A DNA stretch of 64,000 bases from Geodermatophilus africanus. GTDB lineage: Bacteria; Actinomycetota; Actinomycetes; Mycobacteriales; Geodermatophilaceae. The stretch covers positions 62,001-126,000 of the forward strand of contig NZ_FNOT01000007.1 in the NCBI RefSeq assembly GCF_900107105.1, read 5' to 3'. Both the position numbers and the translations under genes were made by a program. Positions within the stretch are counted from its first letter, which is position 1. Each line of letters begins with the position of its first letter. The notes beneath the pieces were generated by a model. The model did not search any database. It was not told where the DNA came from and worked only from the letters and a program-made list of their open reading frames with translations. Of the stretch, positions 41,722 through 48,187 are shown piece after piece.

Positions 41722-41748
41722 ATGAGCGCCCGTGAGCTGCGCCGATGA
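41722..41748 (+). CDS. Leaderless 8-codon leader peptide overlapping PKS start
   Basis: ATG 41722 encodes MSARELRR and stops at TGA 41746-41748, which overlaps the PKS ATG (ATGA, 41745-41748). With the -10 element 7 nt upstream, translation would begin at the mRNA end and re-initiate on the synthase. The PKS ATG itself has only a weak ribosome site. Sequence pattern seen; function inferred. Confidence 0.4.
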   Translation: MSARELRR

Positions 41749-42776
41749 CGGCCGTCCTGACCGGCGCCGGTCGCGCGCTGCCGACGACGATCGACCAGGA
41801 CGCGGTCTGGGACGGCTTCTTCGCCGGTCACTACGACGGCGTCCGCGCGGCCAGGCGGGTCTTCGCCGGCTCCGGGGTGCGCCGCCGGCACGCGGTGGCC
41901 AACCCGATCGACGAGGACATCAGCGGGTGGAGCACCGGCGCGCGGATGCAGCGCTACGTGCAGGAGGCGCTGCCGCTGGGCAAGCAGGCGGTCGCCGCCG
42001 CCCTCGACGACGCCGGCCTGGCGCCGGGGGACGTCGGCCTGTTCGCCGTCGCCACCTGCACCGGCTACGCCACCCCGGGGCTGGACATCCGGCTGGCCAG
42101 CGACCTGGGTATGCCGCCGGGGCTGCAGCGGCTGCTCGTCGGGCACATGGGCTGCTACGCCGCGATCCCGGGCCTGGCCGCCGTCGGCGACTACGTGACC
42201 GCCCGGTCCCGCCCGGCCGTCCTGCTGTGCTGCGAGCTCACCAGCCTGCACGTGCAGCCGCCGGTCCGGGAGCTCGAGCAGGTCATCGCGCACGCGCTGT
42301 TCTCCGACGCGGCGGCGGCCGTCGTCCTGGAGCCCGGGCGGGCGGGACGAGGGCAGCGGCGGCTGGCCGGCGTGGTGGCCCGCACGGACGCCTCGACCGC
42401 CGACCACATGACCTGGGACGTCACCGACCTGGGCTTCCGCATGGGGCTGTCGCCGCGGGTGCCCGACGTGCTCTCCCGGCACGTCGGCGACGTCGTCGAG
42501 GAACTGCTCACCGGCGCCGGGCTGCGGGTCGAGGACGTCGCCGGCTGGGCGGTGCACCCCGGCGGGCCGCGGATCCTCGACGTCGTCCGCGACCACCTGG
42601 GCCTGGCCGAGGAGCAGCTGGCCGCCTCCCGGCACGTGCTGGCCGAGCACGGCAACTGCTCGTCGGCCACGGTGCTGCTCGTGCTCGAGGAGCTCGCCGA
42701 CGTCGACGGCCCGGTCGTGGCGATGGCGTTCGGTCCCGGCCTGACGCTGTACGCGGCGCTCCTGCTGCCCGGCTAG
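41745..42776 (+). CDS. Type III polyketide synthase
   Basis: A 343-aa chalcone-synthase-fold homodimeric enzyme that extends acyl-CoA starters with malonyl units. The catalytic triad is present: Cys in [12 protein letters not shown] (about residue 137), His in [12 protein letters not shown] (about 267) and Asn in [10 protein letters not shown] (about 300). GFGPG-loop equivalent [13 protein letters not shown] is near the end. Sequence is closer to bacterial alkylpyrone/alkylresorcinol-type synthases than to plant enzymes by overall look; product not predictable. The upstream methyltransferase is the only candidate tailoring enzyme nearby. Confidence 0.9.
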   Translation: MTAVLTGAGRALPTTIDQDAVWDGFFAGHYDGVRAARRVFAGSGVRRRHAVANPIDEDISGWSTGARMQRYVQEALPLGKQAVAAALDDAGLAPGDVGLFAVATCTGYATPGLDIRLASDLGMPPGLQRLLVGHMGCYAAIPGLAAVGDYVTARSRPAVLLCCELTSLHVQPPVRELEQVIAHALFSDAAAAVVLEPGRAGRGQRRLAGVVARTDASTADHMTWDVTDLGFRMGLSPRVPDVLSRHVGDVVEELLTGAGLRVEDVAGWAVHPGGPRILDVVRDHLGLAEEQLAASRHVLAEHGNCSSATVLLVLEELADVDGPVVAMAFGPGLTLYAALLLPG

Positions 42777-42852
42777 CTGCCGGTGGGCTGGTGACCCCTC
42801 CGGGCACTGGCTACGCTGTGTGAAGAGGGTCACTCTCCGGAGGGGGCTGCCC

Positions 42853-43506
42853 GTGGGGGCGAGCGACGGTGCCGTGCGCGTCTTTCTCGTCGACGACCAC
42901 GAGGTGGTGCGGCGGGGCGTGGCGGAGGTCCTGGAGGAGGACCCGGTCATCACCGTCGTCGGTGAGGCCGGCTCGGTCGCCGAGGCCCTCGCCCGGGTGC
43001 CGGCCGTGCGGCCCGACGTCACCGTCGTCGACATGCGCCTGCCCGACGGGGACGGCGCCGAGGTCTGCCGCAAGCTGCGCCAGCGGGTGCCCGGCCTGCG
43101 CTGCCTGGTGCTGACCAGCTTCCCCGACGAGGACGCCGTGGCCGCCGCCGTCGCCGCCGGGGCCTCGGGCTACGTGCTCAAGCAGGTCCGCGGCTCGGCG
43201 CTGGTCACCGCCGTCCGGACCGTCGCCGACGGGGGCACGCTCTTCGACCGGGACGCCGGGGCCGCCGCCTCGGCGCGCCGCCGCCCGGCCGAGCGGGACC
43301 GCCGGCTGGCCGTGCTCACCGAGCAGGAGCGCACGGTGCTGCGGCTGATCGGCGAGGGCCTCACCAACCGCCAGATCGGCGTCCGCATGGGGCTGGCGGA
43401 GAAGACGGTGAAGAACTACACCAGCCACCTGCTGGCCAAGCTGGGCCTCGAGCGGCGCACCCAGGCCGCGATCCTCGCCACCGAGCTGCGCGACCGCCCC
43501 GACTGA
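42853..43506 (+). CDS. devR: DevR/DosR-type response regulator
   Basis: A 217-aa NarL/LuxR-type regulator. The receiver has DDHEVVRRG, the phosphorylated Asp60 in [11 protein letters not shown], and Lys in VLKQVRGS. The C-terminal [23 protein letters not shown] then [11 protein letters not shown], is nearly that of mycobacterial DevR (DosR), the hypoxia/NO dormancy regulator. GTG 42853 follows CGGAGGGGG; ATG-like starts farther up (42820) would overlap the promoter (-10 TACGCT at 42809). It is convergent with usp-devS. Confidence 0.92.
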   Translation: MGASDGAVRVFLVDDHEVVRRGVAEVLEEDPVITVVGEAGSVAEALARVPAVRPDVTVVDMRLPDGDGAEVCRKLRQRVPGLRCLVLTSFPDEDAVAAAVAAGASGYVLKQVRGSALVTAVRTVADGGTLFDRDAGAAASARRRPAERDRRLAVLTEQERTVLRLIGEGLTNRQIGVRMGLAEKTVKNYTSHLLAKLGLERRTQAAILATELRDRPD

Positions 43507-43523
43507 GGACCCCGTCCTGGCGG

Positions 43524-43580
43524 CCCTCCTGCAGGGGCCCGCCGCGAGCCCGCGAGTGGTGGGGGCAGGAGGGTCCTTCC
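43524..43580. repeat. GC-rich 3'-end element, copy 8
   Basis: CCTCCTGCAGGGGCCCGCCG ... GCGAGTGGTGGGGGCAGGAGGGTCCTTC, almost the same as 19270-19327. It lies between the convergent devR and devS genes. CTCCTGC pairs with GCAGGAG; it can stop both transcripts. Confidence 0.72.
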
Positions 43581-43614
43581 GGGGGCCGTTCCAGCACGTC
43601 ACCCGGAGGCCGGT

Positions 43615-45333
43615 TCAGTCCCGGCGCGACACCGGCACGTGCCAGCGGATCTGCGTGCCCTTCGGTCCGGTGGAGGTGGTCAGCCGGCCGCCGTGCCGCT
43701 CGGCGCGGTCGGCCAGGTTGGTCAGTCCGCTGCGCACGGCGACCGCGGGCAGCCCGACTCCGTTGTCGGTGACCACGACGCGCACCTCGGCGTCGACGGT
43801 CACCGACACCGTCACCCGGGTGGCCTGCGCGTGCCGGACGACGTTGGTCACCAGCTCGCGGACGACGGCGACGACGTCGGGCAGCAGCGCGGGCGGCAGG
43901 TCCTCGTCCCCGCGCAGCCGCACGTCCGGCCGCAGCCCCTGCCCGCCGGTGATCGAGCGGACGACGTCGACGATCCGGGTGCGGACGGCGTCAGGTGAGG
44001 CGTCGTCGGCCTCGTGCAGCTCGAAGATCGCCGAGCGGATGCGGGCGATGGTGCCGTCGAGCTCGTCGACCCGCTCGGCCAGCGCCGCCGCCGTCGCGGG
44101 GTGCTCGTCCTCCAGCGAGCGGCTCACCCGGTCCAGCGCCAGGCCGGTGGCGAAGATCCGCTGGACGACGTGGTCGTGCAGGTCCCTGGCGATCCGGTCG
44201 CGGTCGGCCTGCACCTGCAGCCGGCGCTCCCGCTGCTGGCTGCGGGCCAGCTCCAGGGCCACGGAGGCCTGGGCGGCGAAGGCGGAGGCGAGCTCGAGGG
44301 TGTCCGGGGCGAAGGGCTCGCGGCCGCGCAGCCGCATGGCGACCACGGTGCCCAGCGCCGGGCGCCCGCCCAGCGGGATCATCAGCGTGGGACCGAAGCG
44401 GTGGGTCAGCTCGCCGAGCACCGGCGCCCGCTGGCCCCCGACCGCCGCGGTGCGGACGTCCGGGATGAGCACCGGCACGCCGGTGCGGTGCGCCGTCCCC
44501 AGCTGGGTGTCGACGAGGGGCAGCCGCACGCCCTCGGGGTCGTCGTCGTCCAGCCCGACGGCGACCACGACGGTGAGGGAGTCCTCGTCGCACGGGTCGG
44601 GCACCAGCACGCCGGCGGCGTCGGCCGAGGCCAGGCCGGCGACCTGCTCGCCGATGGAGCGCAGCACGGTGTCGGGGTCGGCGCCGGACAGCAGCGCGGT
44701 CGCGATGTCGGTGCCGGCCTGGGCCCAGGCCCGGCGGTGCTCGGCCCGCTCGACCAGCTCGGCGTTGGCGATCGCCAGGCCGGCGGTGGCCGCCAGCGCC
44801 ACCGCCGCGGCCTCGTCGGCGTCGGAGAACGACCCGCCGCCGCTCTCGACGGTGAGGTAGAGGTGGCCGAAGACGGCGTCGTGCACCCGGATCGGCACGC
44901 CGAGGAAGGCGTGCATCGGGGGGTGGTCCGGCGGGAAGCCGACCGCGGCCGGGTGCGCGGTCAGGTCATCGAGGCGCAGCGGCTCGGGTCGCTGCAGCAG
45001 CAGGCCGAGGACGCCCGCCCCGACGGGGAGCCGGCCGATCCGCTCGCGGGTGGCGGCGTCCATGCCGACGACGAGGAAGCGCTCGAAGCCCGCGCCGGTG
45101 TCGTCGAGGACGCCCAGCGCGCCGTACGTGGCACCGGTGGCCTCGAGGGCGGCGCGGACCACCCCGCGCAGCGTGACGTCGACCCGCTCGCTGTGCGCGG
45201 CCGGGTGGCCGCCGCGGACGGGCACGTCGACCGAGGGCAGGCCGACCGCCCCGGCGCCGGGCGGGGTCAGGGCCCGGCGGTCGGGGTGCTCTCGGGGGCG
45301 CGGCGGCGACGTGGTGATGGCGGCCCCCGTCAC
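43615..45333 (-). CDS. devS: DevS/DosT-type heme GAF sensor histidine kinase
   Basis: A 572-aa kinase with two GAF domains, then HisKA_3 (phospho-acceptor His386 in ARDLHDHVVQRIFATGLAL) and HATPase (VRELVTNVVRHAQ, DNGVGLP). GAF-A keeps DHPPMHAFLGVPIRV; the His at 137 and Tyr at 159 (FGHLYLT) have the 22-residue spacing of the heme-ligand His149 and distal Tyr171 of mycobacterial DevS. It should therefore bind heme and sense O2, NO or CO or redox, and phosphorylate DevR. GTG 45333 overlaps the usp stop (GTGA). Confidence 0.9.
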   Translation of the reverse strand: MTGAAITTSPPRPREHPDRRALTPPGAGAVGLPSVDVPVRGGHPAAHSERVDVTLRGVVRAALEATGATYGALGVLDDTGAGFERFLVVGMDAATRERIGRLPVGAGVLGLLLQRPEPLRLDDLTAHPAAVGFPPDHPPMHAFLGVPIRVHDAVFGHLYLTVESGGGSFSDADEAAAVALAATAGLAIANAELVERAEHRRAWAQAGTDIATALLSGADPDTVLRSIGEQVAGLASADAAGVLVPDPCDEDSLTVVVAVGLDDDDPEGVRLPLVDTQLGTAHRTGVPVLIPDVRTAAVGGQRAPVLGELTHRFGPTLMIPLGGRPALGTVVAMRLRGREPFAPDTLELASAFAAQASVALELARSQQRERRLQVQADRDRIARDLHDHVVQRIFATGLALDRVSRSLEDEHPATAAALAERVDELDGTIARIRSAIFELHEADDASPDAVRTRIVDVVRSITGGQGLRPDVRLRGDEDLPPALLPDVVAVVRELVTNVVRHAQATRVTVSVTVDAEVRVVVTDNGVGLPAVAVRSGLTNLADRAERHGGRLTTSTGPKGTQIRWHVPVSRRD

Positions 45334-45854
45334 GCGCCGCGGGCCAGGCGGCGGGTCGGCTGCCGGGGGACGGCGGGACGCAGCAGGGCCTTCCCCTGCC
45401 CGCTGACGAGCACGAGGTCGGCGCCGCGGGCCGCGCTGCTCAGGGCCTCGAACACCGGTCGGGCGAGGACGGCGGTGCGGACCCGGCCGGAGACGCCGGT
45501 CTCGGCGATGGCCCGCAGCACCTGGGCCTCCAGCCGCTCCAGCGCGGCGGCGCCCGCGCGCGGTGCCGGGCGGGCCAGACCCGCGAGCGGGTCCTCGCCG
45601 TCGTCGTCCACCACGCAGACGGCGACCACGGTGGCCTCCCGGCGGGCGGCCTCGCGCAGCGACCAGACCAGGGCGCCGTACGCGGCCGGGGCGCCGTCGA
45701 CCTCGACGAGCAGCCAGGGGTGCTGCCGCCGCGGCACCAGCGGGACCAGCCGCACCGGCTCCACCCGGTGGTGCCCGTCCGGGGCGTCGTCCGCGACGGG
45801 CGAGCCCGGCCGATCCTGTTCCGGCTCGTCCCTGAGCCGGTGCGCGTCGTCCAT
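45330..45854 (-). CDS. Universal stress protein-like
   Basis: About 174 aa with a UspA-like fold: HPWLLVEVDGAPAAYGALVW near residue 35, ATVVAVCVVDD, a long helix (LERLEAQVLRAIAETG), then VRTAVLARPVFEALSSAARG, ADLVLVSGQGK. The G-2x-G-9x-G(S/T) ATP motif is degenerate. usp genes are typical members of the DosR regulon. It is the first gene of the usp-devS operon. ATG 45854 is chosen; ATG 45869 would add five residues. A DevR-box-like palindrome lies upstream. Confidence 0.82.
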   Translation of the reverse strand: MDDAHRLRDEPEQDRPGSPVADDAPDGHHRVEPVRLVPLVPRRQHPWLLVEVDGAPAAYGALVWSLREAARREATVVAVCVVDDDGEDPLAGLARPAPRAGAAALERLEAQVLRAIAETGVSGRVRTAVLARPVFEALSSAARGADLVLVSGQGKALLRPAVPRQPTRRLARGA

Positions 45855-45889
45855 GCGGGGATCGTGCATCGCCCCATTGCGGGGCGGCA

Positions 45890-45903
45890 GGGACCAAGGG
45901 CCC
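45890..45903. promoter_or_regulatory. Candidate DevR box
   Basis: GGGACCAAGGGCCC differs by one base from the symmetric core GGGAC-N4-GTCCC known for DevR/DosR sites. It lies 36 bp upstream of usp ATG 45854. Inference. Confidence 0.4.
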
Positions 45904-45916
45904 GCATCCGCCCTGG

Positions 45917-46789
45917 TCACGGCGTCACTGATCCGTCCCGCACAGTCACCGGGTGTGTCAAAGCGGACGGTGACGACTCGGACACGCCGTCCGGGGCCGC
46001 CGTCCCGACCACCACCGTCGCGTCCCGCTCGTCGTCGCGCACCACGGTGGCGTGCAGTCCGCCGGTCCGCACCACGGCGGCGGTCAGCGGCGCCTGCCCG
46101 GCACTGGTCTCGAGCAGCAGGACCCCGCCGGGTGTCAGCCACGAGCGTGCCCCCCCGGCGACCCGGCGCTGCAGGTCGGTGCCGTCCGGGCCGCCGTCCA
46201 GCGCCGTCCACGGCTCGGCGTCGCGCGCCTCGGGGGGCATGGACGCGATGGCCGCGCTCGGGACGTACGGCGCGTTGACCGCCAGCAGGTTCACCCGGCC
46301 GCGCAGCCCGTCGGGCAGCGCCGCGTAGAGGTCGCCCTGGCGCACCCGGCCGCCGACCGCCGCGAGGTTGCGCCGAGCGCAGTCGACGGCGACGGGGTCG
46401 ACATCGGCCGCGTGCAGCTCGACCGGGCCGGCGCCGGCGGCCACGGCGAGCCCCACCGCGCCGGAGCCGCAGCACAGGTCGACGACCACCGGGGTGCCGG
46501 GGACCGACCGCAGCAGTGCCACGGCCTGCTCGACCAGCAGCGCGGTCCGCTGCCGGGGCACGAAGACGCCGGGTCCCACCGCGACGCGCAGGCCGCAGAA
46601 GCCGGCCCAGCCGAGGACCGTCTCCAGCGGCTCACCGGCCACCCGGCGGGCCACCATCGCCGCGAGGGTGTCCGGGCCGGTCGCCGCGGCCAGCAGCGCG
46701 GCGGCCTCCTCCTCGGCGAACACGCAGCCGGCCGCGCGCAGCCGCGCCGCCAGGGACGTCGGGCGGACGTCGTCCCGCCACGGTGGCAC
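45917..46789 (-). CDS. Putative protein N5-glutamine methyltransferase (HemK-like)
   Basis: A 290-aa class I methyltransferase. The N-terminal helical part (SLAARLRAAGCVFAEEEAAA) is followed by the PrmC-like FVPRQRTALLVEQAV, SAM-binding VVDLCCGSGAVGLAVA near residue 120 and NAPYVPSAAI. PrmC itself has NPPY; NAPYVP marks a separate actinobacterial subfamily whose substrate is unknown. GTG 46789 has GGGGAGGGGG upstream and TACCCT at the right distance (46832-46827). It lies 63 bp upstream of usp on the same strand. Confidence 0.85.
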   Translation of the reverse strand: MPPWRDDVRPTSLAARLRAAGCVFAEEEAAALLAAATGPDTLAAMVARRVAGEPLETVLGWAGFCGLRVAVGPGVFVPRQRTALLVEQAVALLRSVPGTPVVVDLCCGSGAVGLAVAAGAGPVELHAADVDPVAVDCARRNLAAVGGRVRQGDLYAALPDGLRGRVNLLAVNAPYVPSAAIASMPPEARDAEPWTALDGGPDGTDLQRRVAGGARSWLTPGGVLLLETSAGQAPLTAAVVRTGGLHATVVRDDERDATVVVGTAAPDGVSESSPSALTHPVTVRDGSVTP

Positions 46790-46922
46790 GGGCCCCCGCC
46801 CCCTCCCCGACTCGTGCTGAAGGCGCAGGGTACGGCCGGACGGGGCGTGCATGGGCGGTGCGCCGGCGGGGCAGGGGACTGGTGCGCACGCAGTGCGCGA
46901 CCGACACGGACGGGAGTCGACG

Positions 46923-47165
46923 ATGCCGCCGATCGATCCACGACCGCACGGCGACGGGCCCGGGGACCGATCCGGCGGGGACGACCCCACCGCCCGACGT
47001 CGCCGGGGCCGAGGGGTCGTCGCGGCCACCTTCCTCGCCGGGCTGGCCATCGTGCTCGCCGTCCTGCTGCTCGTGCCGCGCTGCAGCCAGGCCGTGCAGG
47101 ACAGCGGGTCGCCCGTCGACCGCCCCTCGGCCGTCGAGGAGCCCGCCTCGACGGCCGGGGAGTAG
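46923..47165 (+). CDS. Small single-pass membrane protein
   Basis: An 80-aa protein. An Arg/Gly/Asp-rich N-terminus (PTARRRRGRG) is followed by one membrane helix (VVAATFLAGLAIVLAVLLLV), PRCSQAVQ, and an acidic Ser/Pro/Glu tail outside. N-in orientation by the positive-inside rule. No family recognised. ATG 46923, with GGACGGGAG upstream. Confidence 0.55.
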   Translation: MPPIDPRPHGDGPGDRSGGDDPTARRRRGRGVVAATFLAGLAIVLAVLLLVPRCSQAVQDSGSPVDRPSAVEEPASTAGE

Positions 47166-47191
47166 GGGCGGCCCCGCTGCCGTGACACCGG

Positions 47192-47839
47192 TCAGGCGGA
47201 GAAGCCCACGCGGTCGATCTTGCGGTGGTAGCGGGTCCCCAGCCCGCCGCCCAGCAGCGCGCCGAGCAGCGAGACCAGCGCGGCCGCGACGCCCGCGACG
47301 ATGCCGGCGGTGGTCGCGGTGCTGCCGCTGACCGGGATGCTCGGCAGGTTCAGCTGGGAGAGCACGTTGTACTGCGCCCCCAGCAGTACGCCCAGGAGGC
47401 CGAGCACGAGGACGACGACCAGGCCGATGAGCCACACGGCCAGGCCCTGCCGGGCGCCGTCGAAGCGGGCCATCCGGCCGGCCACGTAGCCGCCCGCGAG
47501 GTAGGCGAGGAAGAGCACGACCAGCAGGGCGATGCCGCCGGTGAGGCCGATGGTGGTGGCCTGCCGGGCGGCCTCGTCCGCGGTCTCCACCTGGGTCAGG
47601 CCGAAGGCGACCCCGGCCGCCGAGAGGATGGCCAGCAGCAGCACGGCCAGGCCGTTGGCCGACAGCCAGCCGAAGAACGCCGCGCCCCACTTGATGCCGC
47701 CGTAGCGGGCGTGCTGGGCGTCGACGGCGTCCCGGGCGGCGCCGCGGGTGGCGTGCGCCCCGTCCGGCGCGGTGGGGGCGGCCACCGCGGTCGGGGGGTC
47801 GAGGTCGGTGCGGGTGCGGGTGCGGTCGGGCTCGCTCAT
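47192..47839 (-). CDS. Four-helix membrane protein
   Basis: A 215-aa protein. A charged, Thr/Pro-rich head (SEPDRTRTRTDLDPPTAVAA) is followed by four hydrophobic segments (GAAFFGWLSANGLAVLLLAI; TIGLTGGIALLVVLFLAYLA; AVWLIGLVVVLVLGLLGVLL; GIVAGVAAALVSLLGALLGG) and ends RYHRKIDRVGFSA. Segment two carries GGYVAGRMARFDGARQG, a pattern common in YrzE/TIGR04086-like proteins. Function is unknown. ATG 47839 has GAGGAGA; a sigma-B/F-type promoter lies upstream. Confidence 0.75.
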   Translation of the reverse strand: MSEPDRTRTRTDLDPPTAVAAPTAPDGAHATRGAARDAVDAQHARYGGIKWGAAFFGWLSANGLAVLLLAILSAAGVAFGLTQVETADEAARQATTIGLTGGIALLVVLFLAYLAGGYVAGRMARFDGARQGLAVWLIGLVVVLVLGLLGVLLGAQYNVLSQLNLPSIPVSGSTATTAGIVAGVAAALVSLLGALLGGGLGTRYHRKIDRVGFSA

Positions 47840-47875
47840 TCCGTCTCCTCGTGGACGACACCGGGCCCGGGGTCG

Positions 47876-47900
47876 GTGCCCGGTCGCCTGCACGGCAAAC
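47876..47900 (-). promoter_or_regulatory. Sigma-B/F-type promoter
   Basis: Minus strand GTTT (47900-47897), 15 bp, GGGCAC (47881-47876), giving a leader of about 30 nt to ATG 47839. It resembles the one at 36443-36468. The remaining bases to the tRNA (47901-48100) show nothing I can assign. Confidence 0.4.
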
Positions 47901-48100
47901 GGGGCGTGACCGGATCGGGTGACGGTGCGACCAGGGCGGACGCGCTCGGTCGCGTGGGGTCACCCGCGACGGGCCGGAGGTCGTCGGTTCACACGTCCCC
48001 GCCGAGCGTGTCGGCCGCGCCGAGGAGGGTGGCCAGGCCCCAGGAGATCGACCTGTGCGGCACCCAGCCGCCCTGGCGCGTGCCGCAGCCCGGGAAGGAG

Positions 48101-48171
48101 AGCGGGTGACGAGAATCGAACTCGCACTGTCAGCTTGGGAAGCTGATGTTCTGCCATTGAACTACACCCGC
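48101..48171 (-). tRNA. tRNA-Gly (anticodon CCC)
   Basis: Read on the minus strand: acceptor GCGGGTG/CACCCGC, D-arm GTTC-AATGGCA-GAAC, anticodon arm TCAGC-TTCCCAA-GCTGA (anticodon CCC), variable loop CAGTG, T-arm GCGAG-TTCGATT-CTCGT. CCA is not encoded. All stems pair. It reads GGG codons. Confidence 0.93.
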
Positions 48172-48187
48172 GGAGTGCTGTTCGAGC

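Noticed and set aside
47989-48063. 24-codon minus frame downstream of tRNA-Gly (MPHRSISWGLATLLGAADTL...)
   Set aside because: All third positions are G/C, but it is short, lacks a ribosome site and has no recognised homology.
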